DNA of 56,462 bases from Amycolatopsis coloradensis. GTDB taxonomy: Bacteria > Actinomycetota > Actinomycetes > Mycobacteriales > Pseudonocardiaceae. The translations under genes were made by a program, and so were the position numbers. This document shows positions 30,118 to 38,106 of the stretch, in pieces. The notes under the pieces are model-generated. The model was given only the letters and a program-made list of their open reading frames with translations. It did no database searches and was not told the origin of the DNA. The stretch lies in NCBI RefSeq assembly GCF_037997115.1, contig NZ_CP150484.1, forward strand, positions 4,117,913 to 4,174,374, read 5' to 3'. Numbering within the stretch: position 1 is the first letter of the stretch; the number at the start of each line of letters is the position of its first letter.

Positions 30118-31179
30118 TCACGAACGGTGCCAGGCGATCCCGCGGTATGCGGAGCTGTCCGCCGCGAAGCCGTAGCCGATGATGACGGTGCCGCTCGCGT
30201 TGATGTGCTGGGCCATGACCGCCGTGATACCGCGGGGGGACGGGAGCGGGAAGGGTGTCGTGTCCGCGTCCCAGCACACCGGCCGCGCCGTTTCCGGGCT
30301 CTCGGACTCGCCGACGACGGTCCCGGCTTCGTCGATGTCGAAACACGTGCTGGCGACGTCAGAAGGCAGGGGCCGGAGCACGGTGGGCCGTCCATCGCGA
30401 TCCCAGCGCGCGCCGATGCCGCGCCGGTCCGGGGTCAGGCCCCAGCCGATCGCGACACCTCCTCCGGTGATCCGGACGACCTGTCCCGCGGAGAACTCCG
30501 GTTCCCCGGTCAGCAGGACGGTGCCTCCGTCACGGTTCCACACGACCCCGTCGCCGAGGATGGCGCCGGAGTCGGTGATCCCGCACGCCGTCGCGCGGCG
30601 GGGCGGGGGCAGTGTGCTGATCTTCCCCGACGACGACCAGCGCACCGCGGTGCGGACGCCCGAGCTGTTCCTGGCCGATCCGACGACTTCGTCCAGCCCG
30701 TTCAGGTCCTCCCCTTGCGTCTCGCCGTCCCCGGGCAGGGAGGCGAGTTCGACGGCTTCCCCGCCCGGTTCCCAGCGCAGTGCCCGCCAGCGATAGCCCG
30801 GCCACATCGCGTTCCCCAGTATCGACCCGCGTGCGTTCACCCGGCACGCCGTGCCGGAGACCGCCCCGTCGGGGAGTTCGAGCGCGCGCACCCGGCCGTC
30901 GGGCCGCCAGCACACGGGCCGGAGTTGCTCTCCGGCGAGGAGTGAACCCGCGATGACCCCCGCGGCGTTGACGCTGACCGCGCGTCCGCCGGAACAGCCG
31001 TCGAGGATCGGCAACGGCGTGGGATCCTCGTCGCGGTCCCAGCGCACCGGCCGCGACCCCGACTCGCCCACGATCACCCCGGCGTCGTTCACGCAGTAGG
31101 CGCCGGTGCTCTCGCCGTCCGAGAGCGGCCGCAAGCCGACCGCCGTGAATCCGGGTCTTTGGGGTATCGGATCGGGCAC
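30118..31179 (-). CDS. HAF-like repeat protein, probable beta-propeller
   Basis: 353 residues from GTG 31179. About seven repeats of the pattern N-D-A-G-V-I-V-G-E-S...P-V-R-W-D are visible: VNDAGVIVGESGSRPVRWDRD, VNAAGVIAGSLL..PVCWRPDG, VNARGSILGN..ALRWEPGG, LNGLDEVVGSA..AVRWSSSG, ITDSGAILGDG..VVWNRDG, IDEAGTVVGESES..PVCWDAD, INASGTVIIGYG. This is the HAF/probable-extracellular repeat, which should fold as a beta-propeller. No signal peptide from this start. GTG 31179 follows TAGGCT by 8 nt (leaderless); a longer start at 31245 adds a weak hydrophobic stretch and cannot be excluded. Function unknown. Confidence 0.8.
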   Translation of the reverse strand: MPDPIPQRPGFTAVGLRPLSDGESTGAYCVNDAGVIVGESGSRPVRWDRDEDPTPLPILDGCSGGRAVSVNAAGVIAGSLLAGEQLRPVCWRPDGRVRALELPDGAVSGTACRVNARGSILGNAMWPGYRWRALRWEPGGEAVELASLPGDGETQGEDLNGLDEVVGSARNSSGVRTAVRWSSSGKISTLPPPRRATACGITDSGAILGDGVVWNRDGGTVLLTGEPEFSAGQVVRITGGGVAIGWGLTPDRRGIGARWDRDGRPTVLRPLPSDVASTCFDIDEAGTVVGESESPETARPVCWDADTTPFPLPSPRGITAVMAQHINASGTVIIGYGFAADSSAYRGIAWHRS

Positions 31180-31261
31180 GAGTGGGCAGCCTAGTGCGAC
31201 GGCGCACGCGATGGGGAAACTTGCACTGACCGGGTGACACGGCACTCCACAATGGACCGGT

Positions 31262-32218
31262 CTACGGGGTCAGGACGATCCTGCCGAACACATCGCCGTC
31301 GTCCATCTTCCGATGCGCCAGAACGGCTTTCTCCAGCGGCAGCACCTCGTGCACCACCGCGCGCAGTTCGCCGCGCGCCGCCGCGCCGAAGTGATCCGCG
31401 ATCACCGCCCGCCGGTCCGGCTCGGGGATCGAGTCCGCGCTGAAAGCCGCGAACGACAGGGACTTCCGGAAGGTCGCCATCAGCTTCGTGCCGAAGTCCT
31501 CCGGGGGCATGCCCGCGACGACGCCGACGACGACCATGCGGCCGTTCGGATTCATCCGGTCGAAGAAGGACGGCATGTCCACACCGGACACGATGTCGAT
31601 GATGACGTCGTAACCGGCCGGCCCGTCCCCTTCGCCGGACCGGTCGAGGACGTGGGTCGCCCCCAGCTCGCGCAGGCGGTCGCCGCGTTCGGCCGAGGAC
31701 GTCGTGACCGCCACGGCGCTCGCGCCACCGTGCGCCGCGAGCTGCGCCGCCATGATCCCGATGCTGCCCGCCGCACCGCGCACCAGCACCGACTCGCCCG
31801 CCGTGAAATGGGCGTGGGCGAGAGCGAAATGCGCCACCATGCCGGAAGTCCCGACGGCCACCGCGTCGGCGGCCGGCAGGTTCTCGGGAAGGGGGACGAT
31901 CTTCTCCGCCGGGACGGCCGCTTGTTCGACGTAGCCGCCGCCCTCGCCGGTGAACGCCCAGACGCGCCGCCCGGCCCAGGCCGGATCGACGCCGCCGCCG
32001 ACCGCCGTGACGGTACCGGCCACCTCGTTGCCGGGGACGAATCCTTCCTGGAAACCGAAACCGGCGAGAGCGCCGCTGCGGATCACGGTGTCGACGCCGC
32101 CGACACCGATCGCTTCCACGCTGATCAGCACTTCTCCCTCGGCGGGAACGGGGGAGGGGACGTCGATCACGGCGAGGCCCTCGGGGGCGCCGAACGTCCG
32201 GATCTCGACTGCGCGCAT
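31262..32218 (-). CDS. Zinc-type alcohol dehydrogenase/quinone oxidoreductase (MDR family)
   Basis: 318 residues. GroES-like N-terminal domain (VPGNEVAGTVTAVGGGVDPAWAGRRVW) and Rossmann domain with the NADPH site VLVRGAAGSIGIMAAQLAA; C-terminal VLPLEKAVLAHRKMDDGDVFGRIVL is typical of QOR enzymes. No zinc-binding cysteines, so it is a quinone/enone reductase type. Start ATG 32218 with AGGAGAC site. Divergent from a TetR gene with a palindromic operator in between; probably induced by an electrophile bound by that regulator. Confidence 0.93.
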   Translation of the reverse strand: MRAVEIRTFGAPEGLAVIDVPSPVPAEGEVLISVEAIGVGGVDTVIRSGALAGFGFQEGFVPGNEVAGTVTAVGGGVDPAWAGRRVWAFTGEGGGYVEQAAVPAEKIVPLPENLPAADAVAVGTSGMVAHFALAHAHFTAGESVLVRGAAGSIGIMAAQLAAHGGASAVAVTTSSAERGDRLRELGATHVLDRSGEGDGPAGYDVIIDIVSGVDMPSFFDRMNPNGRMVVVGVVAGMPPEDFGTKLMATFRKSLSFAAFSADSIPEPDRRAVIADHFGAAARGELRAVVHEVLPLEKAVLAHRKMDDGDVFGRIVLTP

Positions 32219-32257
32219 TTCGTCTCCTGGTCGTTGATCACTGGTCCGGCGGACGTT

Positions 32258-32277
32258 AACGGACGCCCCCGTCCGTT
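32258..32277. promoter_or_regulatory. TetR operator between QOR and tetR
   Basis: AACGGACG-N4-CGTCCGTT, a perfect 8-bp inverted repeat centred in the 77-bp divergent intergenic region, directly before the -10-like TAAAGT at 32283-32288 of the tetR gene. Fits repression of both genes by the adjacent TetR. Confidence 0.8.
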
Positions 32278-32295
32278 TTGGCTAAAGTGAGAGCG

Positions 32296-32931
32296 GTGAC
32301 CGATCATTTGTCTCGGATCCCGCGCTCCGACGCCGCGGACAACCGCGAACGCATCCTCGAAGCCGCCCGCGTGCTGTTCGCCACCGAGGGCCTGAACGTG
32401 CCGCTGCGGGAGGTCGCGCGCCGCGCCGAAGTCGGCCCCGCGACGCTGTACCGCCACTTCCCGACCAAGGAGATCCTGGCGACGGAGGCGTTCGCCGAGC
32501 AGATGCGCACCTGTCACGCCGTCGTCGACGAGGGGCTCGCCGACCCGGATCCATGGCGCGGCTTCTGTTCCGTGATCGAGAAGATCTGCGAGGTGCATTC
32601 GCGCGACCGGGGCTTCACGGCGGCTTTCGTCTCGGCCTTTCCCAAGGCGGTGGACTTCACCGCGGATCGTGACTACGCGCTCAAGGCGATCGCCGAGCTG
32701 GCCGGCCGGGCCAAGGACGCCGGGAAACTGCGCCCCGACTTCGTCCTCGACGACCTGATCCTCATGCTCATGGCCAACAACGGGATCCAGGCCGCTTCGG
32801 CGGCCGCGCAGGTGGCGGCGTCCCGCCGGTTCGCCGCGCTCGTGATCCAGGCCTTCCGGGCCGTGCCGGAACGGTCGCCGCTGCCGCCGGTGGCGCGGTT
32901 GGCCCTCGCGCTGCCGGGAGTGGGCCGCTGA
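32296..32931 (+). CDS. TetR-family regulator
   Basis: 211 residues. HTH NRERILEAARVLFATEGLNVPLREVARRAEVGPATLYRHFPTKEIL; the C-terminal part resembles the TetR group with short SBP-like helices (DLILMLMANNGIQAASAAAQ). GTG 32296 lies 7 nt after TAAAGT and is taken as a leaderless start; a TTG at 32278 lies in the operator. Divergent partner is the quinone oxidoreductase gene, its probable target. Ends 1 bp from the convergent TetR gene at 32933. Confidence 0.92.
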   Translation: MTDHLSRIPRSDAADNRERILEAARVLFATEGLNVPLREVARRAEVGPATLYRHFPTKEILATEAFAEQMRTCHAVVDEGLADPDPWRGFCSVIEKICEVHSRDRGFTAAFVSAFPKAVDFTADRDYALKAIAELAGRAKDAGKLRPDFVLDDLILMLMANNGIQAASAAAQVAASRRFAALVIQAFRAVPERSPLPPVARLALALPGVGR

Positions 32932-32932
32932 G

Positions 32933-33574
32933 TCATTTCCTGCGGGCTTCGAGGCCTTCCAGGATGAGGTCGAGGCCGTAGGCGAATTCCTTCGTGTGGT
33001 CGTAACCCGGCCGCTGGGCGTGCTCGGTGATCACCTCGGCCAGATAAGGGAACTCGTCACGCGGCAGGGTGTCGAGGATGTCGTCCGCGACCCCCGGGAC
33101 GTCTTCGCTCAGCGGGAGGTTCGACTCCTGCAGTACGAATCCGCCGATGTAGCTGTCGATGAGCGAGACGGCGTGCACCGCCATCGGCAGCGTGAATCCC
33201 GCTCGCCGAAGGACGCCGAGGACGGCGTCGTGGTGGCGGAGCGTCGCCGGCCCCGGATTCCGGCGGGAGTCCATGAGGCCCAGCGCCCAGCTGTGCCGCG
33301 ACAGGACCTCGCGTGCGGACGAAGCACGCGCGCGGATCGCGTCACGCCAGTCGGCGATTTCGGTGCCGGGCAGCTCGATCGCCGCGAACACCGCGTCGAC
33401 GACGCCGTCGAGGATCGCGTCCTTGTTCGGCACGTGGTGGTACAGAGACATGGCCTCCACGCCCAGGTGCTGCGCTACCCGGCGCATCGTCATCGCTTCC
33501 ACGCCACCGCGATCGGCGACTTCGATCGCGGCCTTCAGTACGCGGTCCCTGGTGAGTGATCGGCGAGGCGGCAC
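32933..33574 (-). CDS. TetR-family regulator, TetR_C_1 type
   Basis: 213 residues. HTH RDRVLKAAIEVADRGGVEAMTMRRVAQHLGVEAMSLYHHVPNKDAILDGVVDAVF is the variant of the true tetracycline-repressor group, followed by the TetR_C_1 ligand domain (GFTLPMAVHAVSLIDSYIGGFVLQE). GTG 33574 with AAGGT upstream is preferred; a TTG at 33601 lies inside the operators. Two palindromes (33584-33597, 33603-33616) separate it from the deazaflavin oxidoreductase gene, its likely target. Confidence 0.92.
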   Translation of the reverse strand: MPPRRSLTRDRVLKAAIEVADRGGVEAMTMRRVAQHLGVEAMSLYHHVPNKDAILDGVVDAVFAAIELPGTEIADWRDAIRARASSAREVLSRHSWALGLMDSRRNPGPATLRHHDAVLGVLRRAGFTLPMAVHAVSLIDSYIGGFVLQESNLPLSEDVPGVADDILDTLPRDEFPYLAEVITEHAQRPGYDHTKEFAYGLDLILEGLEARRK

Positions 33575-33583
33575 CTTGACAAC

Positions 33584-33616
33584 CTTACAGGTGTAAGCCA
33601 ACCTTACGAGTGTAAG
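33584..33616. promoter_or_regulatory. Two tandem 14-bp palindromic operators
   Basis: CTTACAGGTGTAAG (33584-33597) and CTTACGAGTGTAAG (33603-33616) are both palindromic and start 19 bp apart, close to two helical turns, so two TetR dimers could bind side by side. They lie between the divergent TetR and deazaflavin oxidoreductase genes. Confidence 0.85.
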
Positions 33617-33636
33617 GCCATCGAGAGGAGAGCCCG

Positions 33637-33996
33637 ATGCCGATGCCGAGATGGTGGGGTCACGTCAACAAGCGGGTGTTCAACCCCCGTGCGATCGCCG
33701 CGGGGAAGTACCCGGTGCTGATCCACGTCGGCCGCACCTCGGGAAAGACCCGCCACACGCCGCTCGACGCGCATCCCGTCGACGGCGGCTACCTGTTCGT
33801 CCCGGTGTACGGCCCGGAGGCGGACTGGGTGCGCAACATCATGACCGCGGGGCAAGCGCGGCTTCGGATCGACGGGCGGGAAGTGGACCTCACCGGTCCG
33901 CGGCTCGTCGGGGCGGACGAATTCCCCGACGGCGTGACCCGCCCGCCGAAACCGCTCCGCGTCACCGAATTTCTCCGGATGGACCTGAAACCCTGA
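33637..33996 (+). CDS. Deazaflavin (F420)-dependent nitroreductase family protein
   Basis: 119 residues, split-barrel DDN/FDOR type. Visible motifs: YPVLIHVGRTSGKTRHTPLDAHPVDGGYLFVPVYGPEADWVRNI, the phosphate-binding GRxSGKxR and the WVRN/WYLN-type motif of F420-binding proteins. ATG 33637 follows GAGAGGAG. Predicted to reduce quinones or nitro compounds with F420H2. Controlled by the divergent TetR through two operators. Confidence 0.9.
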   Translation: MPMPRWWGHVNKRVFNPRAIAAGKYPVLIHVGRTSGKTRHTPLDAHPVDGGYLFVPVYGPEADWVRNIMTAGQARLRIDGREVDLTGPRLVGADEFPDGVTRPPKPLRVTEFLRMDLKP

Positions 33997-34089
33997 GACG
34001 CCCCCTGTTCGCGGCTAGTACCAGGGAGGTATGCGGCATCGTCCTTCAAACCGATGCCGAATGCGCCGTCGCTTCGTAGTTTTGCCGGT

Positions 34090-35247
34090 ATGAAACGAAC
34101 TTCAGTGGTCATCGCCGCGATTTGCGCGGCAACGCTCGTTTCCCCGGCCGTCGCGTCCGCGACGCCACCGCTGCAGCGGACACTGCAGCGCGACGCAGAC
34201 ACACTCGTGGCGAACGGTTCACCCGGCGCGCTCGTGGAGGTCAGTACGGCCAGGGGCAGCGTCAAGGTGCGCAGCGGCCACGGCGATCTGCGGACCCGGA
34301 CACCGGTGCCATGGGACGGGCATTTCCGGATCGCGAGTTTCAGCAAGACGTTCCTGTCCGCGACGCTGCTCCAGCTCGTCGGAGAGGGACGGCTTTCCTT
34401 GGGGGACAATGTGGATCGGTGGCTGCCGGGGGTGGTGAGCGGGAACGGCAACGACGGCAACGCCATCACCGTCCGGCAGTTGCTTCAGCACACCAGCGGG
34501 CTGCACGACTACATGGCGGAACTCGATCTGTTCACGGAGAAGGGCTTTCTGCGTCACCGGTTCGACGAGCTCAGCGCATCCGACGCGGTGAAGCTGGCGG
34601 TCGGCAAGCCGCCGGAGTTCGCACCCGGGACGAGCTGGGGCTACTCCAACACCAACTACGTGCTCGCCGGGATGATCACCGAGAAGGTGACCGGCCGGGA
34701 CTGGCAGCAGGAGATCATCGACCGGATCGTCCGCCCGCTGGGCCTGCGCGAGACCACCCTGCCGTACACGTCGCCGTTCATCCCGGCCCCGCACGCGCGA
34801 GGGTACGACCGGTTCGTCGTCGAGGGCTCGAATCCGCCGCGGCTCGGACGGCGGGTGGACGTGACCCTGATGAATCCGTCGATGGGCGGGGGAGCGGACG
34901 GATCGATCAACAGCACCACCGAGGACGGCAACAAGTTCCTCCGGGCACTGCTGGGCGGCAGGGTGCTCCCGCCGTCGATGCTGGCGGAGATGAAGAAGAC
35001 CGTGCCCGCGCCGGGTCTTGGCGCGTACGGGCTCGGCCTGGTGAAGTCGACTACTTCCTGTGGTGACTACTGGGGCCACGGCGGCGCGCTGCCCGGCTAC
35101 CTGACGGGAAACGGCGTGACCGAGGACGGCAAGCGCAGCGTGATGGTTTCGCTGAACACGCTCACGCCGTACCACCCCGGTGCCGAACCGCCGGCGGGGA
35201 ACCCGCTGGATCCGGTGATCGACCACGCCCTCTGCGGTCGCGGCTGA
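34090..35247 (+). CDS. Secreted serine beta-lactamase-fold hydrolase (DD-peptidase family)
   Basis: 385 residues. Signal peptide to ASA (residue 24). Family S12 motifs are present: S83-x-x-K86 (SFSKTF), YSNTN (Tyr general base), and GHGGALPGY (HxG motif near residue 335). Resembles D-alanyl-D-alanine carboxypeptidases and class C beta-lactamase-like esterases; substrate unknown. ATG 34090 lies 7 nt after TAGTTT, suggesting a leaderless start. No operon partner; the next DNA is a palindromic repeat region. Confidence 0.92.
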   Translation: MKRTSVVIAAICAATLVSPAVASATPPLQRTLQRDADTLVANGSPGALVEVSTARGSVKVRSGHGDLRTRTPVPWDGHFRIASFSKTFLSATLLQLVGEGRLSLGDNVDRWLPGVVSGNGNDGNAITVRQLLQHTSGLHDYMAELDLFTEKGFLRHRFDELSASDAVKLAVGKPPEFAPGTSWGYSNTNYVLAGMITEKVTGRDWQQEIIDRIVRPLGLRETTLPYTSPFIPAPHARGYDRFVVEGSNPPRLGRRVDVTLMNPSMGGGADGSINSTTEDGNKFLRALLGGRVLPPSMLAEMKKTVPAPGLGAYGLGLVKSTTSCGDYWGHGGALPGYLTGNGVTEDGKRSVMVSLNTLTPYHPGAEPPAGNPLDPVIDHALCGRG

Positions 35248-35294
35248 TCCTCACTCCCGAGTACATGAGGCCCCCATCCCTCGGGCAGAAGGTG

Positions 35295-35341
35295 GTGAAG
35301 GCCTCCTTGCCTACCTTGAGGGTAGGGAAGGAGGCCTTCAC
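35295..35341. repeat. Dispersed palindromic repeat, copy 1
   Basis: Left arm GTGAAGGCCTCCTTGCCTACC, right arm GGTAGGGAAGGAGGCCTTCAC, loop TTGAG. It would fold into a nearly perfect hairpin 47 nt long. The same sequence with two compensating-looking loop changes recurs at 56422-56462, and a diverged relative lies 55 bp downstream. Confidence 0.85.
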
Positions 35342-35396
35342 GGACTCGATAATCGTCACGTTCGCCCCACAGGCACCAACAGTCAGCAGCTGCGCG

Positions 35397-35441
35397 TGAA
35401 GGCCCCCTTCCTTGCGCCTAGGTACAGGAAGGAGGTATTCA
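35397..35441. repeat. Diverged member of the palindromic repeat family
   Basis: TGAAGGCCCCCTTCCTTG (35397-35414) pairs with CAGGAAGGAGGTATTCA (35425-35441) with a few mismatches. Arms resemble the GTGAAGGCCTCCTT element at 35295, so this is an older copy. Confidence 0.65.
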
Positions 35442-35462
35442 TGTACCGGGCCGTACTGCCGC

Positions 35463-35984
35463 TCACGAGCCCCAAGATCTCGCGGCCTCCACCAGGGCCC
35501 CGACGCACTCCGCGACAGCGGGCCGCGTTTCCCCCTGCGGCTGCACCGCGTAGAGCTGCCGATGCAGGACCGGTTCGAGCGGGGCGCACACCACGGTCGG
35601 CGGCGCGATCGTGGTGGCCATGCCCGGCACCAGCGTGACGGCGCCGAGCCCGGCGACGACGGCGAACTGGGTGCCGAACCCGCTGACCGTATGCCGCACG
35701 ATCGGTTCGATCCCGCGTTCACGCAGCGTCTGGCGGATCCAGGCGTTCGCCAGCGTCGGCCGGGCCCAGGCGACCCAGATCGCGTCCGCGAGGTCTTCGG
35801 CGCGCACCGAATCCGCGCCGGCCAGCGGATGCCCGGCCGGGAGCACGATCATCGCCGAGTCGTCGCGCAGTCCGGTCCAGCGGGTCGCGGGCGGGCGGGT
35901 GAGCGGAAGGTTCTCCCAGCTCTCGACGACCACGACGTCGAAGACACCGTCGGCCAGCGCGGGAAGGGCCTCGGCGGCCGGTCG
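35463..35984 (-). pseudogene. LysR-type regulator, 5' part deleted
   Basis: About 173 codons of the LysR substrate-binding domain remain: LADGVFDVVVVESWENLP, MIVLPAGHPLAG, AIWVAWARPTLANAWIRQTL, FGTQFAVVAGLGAVTLVP, ending SWGS-stop. The HTH domain and first part of the effector domain are missing. It is in the same frame as the upstream universal stress protein gene, separated only by that gene's TGA (35985-35987), so a deletion joined the two. A GTG at 35933 could start a fragment, but no DNA-binding part would be made. Confidence 0.8.
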
Positions 35985-36446
35985 TCAGGGAACCACCAGC
36001 ACCGGCCAGTGCCCGGTCCTGATGAGCTTGGTCGCGACCGATCCCGCGAACCGGTGACCGGCCTTCTGTGAAGCGCCGACCACGACGGTGTCGACCTGGC
36101 TGCGGTCGGCGGTGTCGCGGAGCGCGGTGTACGGATCGCCGAAGGTCTTCAGGAAGCTGACCGGCACTTCCAGCTCTTCGGCCGCCGTGCGGATCTGCTC
36201 GCGGATCTCTTCGTAGAGCTGCACTGCCGTGTCGTGTTCCACCGTCGCCGCGATTGCGGGACCGAGCGCCGGACGGCAGACGAAGGCGACGATCAGCCTG
36301 CCGCCCTCGCGCCGGGCCATGCCGAAGGCGAAGGCGGCCGCCCGCATCGCCGTGTCGGAGCCGTCGACCCCGGCCAGGATGGCCCGCCCCGTGTGGTGCC
36401 GGGGCGGGCCGAAACGCTCCACAGTGGACTCGAAGGCCCCGTTCAT
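35985..36446 (-). CDS. Universal stress protein (UspA family)
   Basis: 153 residues. AILAGVDGSDTAMRAAAFAFGMARREGG at the N-terminus and VDTVVVGASQKAGHRFAGSVATKLIRTGHWPVLVVP at the C-terminus, including the ATP-binding G-x2-G-x9-G-S-like motif. ATG 36446 is preferred over GTG 36449. It starts 7 bp after the drug exporter stop, so it is cotranscribed with it. Its C-terminus ends at the junction to the LysR relic; VLVVP is a normal family end, so the protein is probably intact. Confidence 0.9.
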   Translation of the reverse strand: MNGAFESTVERFGPPRHHTGRAILAGVDGSDTAMRAAAFAFGMARREGGRLIVAFVCRPALGPAIAATVEHDTAVQLYEEIREQIRTAAEELEVPVSFLKTFGDPYTALRDTADRSQVDTVVVGASQKAGHRFAGSVATKLIRTGHWPVLVVP

Positions 36447-36453
36447 CACACGC

Positions 36454-38025
36454 CTACCTGACGACCGCGTCGGACGCCGGGGCTTCCGTCTCCACGTCGA
36501 GCGTGGTGCGCAGGGTGAGCGGCTTGAGCAGCAGCGCCGCGATCACGCCCACGACACCCACCGCCGCGGAGATCAGGAAGATGTGCGCGGTCGCGTCGCC
36601 GTACACGGTGTGCACGATCGTCTGGACCTCCGGCGGCAGCGCCTTGAGGTTCAGCGCGCTGACGCTGCCCGTCGACGCCTGGCCCGCCGGTACGTGCAGC
36701 GCGGTGGACAGGTCGGCGGTGACCCGGTTCGCGAGCACCGCGCCCAGCACCGAGACGCCGATGGTGCCGCCGAGCGACCGGAAGAACGTGACCGAAGCGC
36801 TGGCCGCGCCCAGATCCCGCAGCGGCACGGTGTTCTGCACGGCGAGGACGAGGTTCTGCATCGTCATGCCGACACCTACGCCGACGATCGCCATCGCGAC
36901 GCCGACCAGCCACAGCGGCGAGGCGTGGTCGACGGTGCCCAGCCCGAGGAAGCCGATCACCAGGGTGATCGTGCCCGCCACGATGTACGGCTTCATCCGT
37001 CCGGTGCGGCTGATCAGGCGCCCGGACACGGTCGACGAGACGAGCACGCCGCCCATCAGCGGAATGGTCAGCAGACCGGCTTCGGTGGGGGAGTAGCCGC
37101 GGCCGACCTGGAAGTACTGGCCGAGGAACACCGCGCCGCCGAACATCGCCATCCCGACCGCGAGGCTCGCGATGATCGCCAGCGCGGGGGTGCGCCGGGT
37201 GATGATGTGCAACGGGACGACCGGTTCACGGACCTTTCGCTCCACCAGCACGGCGAAGGCGAGGAGGACGATGCCGCCCGCCACCATCACGGCCGTCTGC
37301 CAGGACAGCCAGTCGAAGCCGTTGCCGACGAACGAGACCCAGATCAGCAGGACACTCACGCCCGCCGCGATCAGACCCGCGCCGAGGTAGTCCACCTGGA
37401 CGCCTTCCCGGCGCACGGTCTCCAGCTTCAGGGTCCGCTGCAGCACGATGAACGCCGCCACCGCGATCGGCACGCCGACGAAGAAGCACCAGCGCCAGCC
37501 GAGCCACGGCACGTCCACGATCAGGCCGCCGAGCAGCGGCCCGCCGACGGTGGCGACCGCCATGACCGCGCCGAGGTAACCGTTGTAGCGGCCGCGTTCC
37601 CGCGGCGGGATGATCGCGGCGATCACGACCTGGACCAGCGCCTGCAGGCCGCCGACGCCGATGCCCTGGAACGCCCGGGCGGCGATCAGCTGCCCGGTGT
37701 TCTGGCTGAACCCGCTGATCGTCGAACCGATCACGAAGATCACGATCGCGATCTGCACCAGCGTCTTCTTGTTGAACAGATCGGCGAGTTTGCCCCAGAT
37801 CGGGGTGGTGGCCGTCGCCGCCAGCAGGGTGGCCGTGACCACCCACGTGTACTGCGTCTGCGTGCCGTTCAGCGAGCCGATGATCAACGGCAGGGCGGTC
37901 GACACGACCGTCGAGCTGATCATCGCCACGAGCAGCGCGAGCAGCAGACCGGACAGCGATTCGAGCACCTGGCGGTGTCCCATCGCCCCTGACGGTGCCT
38001 CCGCCGTCGTTCCCTCGGTCTTCAT
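36454..38025 (-). CDS. DHA2-family multidrug MFS transporter (EmrB/QacA type)
   Basis: 523 residues with fourteen predicted membrane helices. Motifs: SSTVVSTALPLIIGSL (TM1), GKLADLFNKKTLVQIAI (motif A between TM2 and 3), ARAFQGIGVGGLQALVQVVI (motif B), GGPLLGGLIVD (motif C), and the DHA2 hallmark of extra helices. Expected to export cationic or hydrophobic drugs with proton antiport. ATG 38025. Divergent from a TetR gene with a 26-bp near-perfect palindrome between them; cotranscribed with a universal stress protein. Confidence 0.95.
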   Translation of the reverse strand: MKTEGTTAEAPSGAMGHRQVLESLSGLLLALLVAMISSTVVSTALPLIIGSLNGTQTQYTWVVTATLLAATATTPIWGKLADLFNKKTLVQIAIVIFVIGSTISGFSQNTGQLIAARAFQGIGVGGLQALVQVVIAAIIPPRERGRYNGYLGAVMAVATVGGPLLGGLIVDVPWLGWRWCFFVGVPIAVAAFIVLQRTLKLETVRREGVQVDYLGAGLIAAGVSVLLIWVSFVGNGFDWLSWQTAVMVAGGIVLLAFAVLVERKVREPVVPLHIITRRTPALAIIASLAVGMAMFGGAVFLGQYFQVGRGYSPTEAGLLTIPLMGGVLVSSTVSGRLISRTGRMKPYIVAGTITLVIGFLGLGTVDHASPLWLVGVAMAIVGVGVGMTMQNLVLAVQNTVPLRDLGAASASVTFFRSLGGTIGVSVLGAVLANRVTADLSTALHVPAGQASTGSVSALNLKALPPEVQTIVHTVYGDATAHIFLISAAVGVVGVIAALLLKPLTLRTTLDVETEAPASDAVVR

Positions 38026-38051
38026 GACGTCCTTTCGAGCGGCAATTGTTG

Positions 38052-38077
38052 CTCATTGTGCAAACTTGCACAGTGAG
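38052..38077. promoter_or_regulatory. TetR operator between MFS exporter and tetR
   Basis: CTCATTGTGCAA-AC-TTGCACAGTGAG, a 26-bp palindrome with 11 of 12 arm bases symmetric, 27 bp before the exporter start and 30 bp before the regulator start. Typical drug-pump repressor site. Confidence 0.88.
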
Positions 38078-38106
38078 AACTTTATTCCCCTCGCTACGCT
38101 GTCCGG

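Noticed and set aside
36229..37992. A 587-codon plus-strand frame opposite the MFS exporter
   Set aside because: Shadow frame: low-complexity Arg/His/Asp composition and antisense to a protein with full DHA2 motifs.
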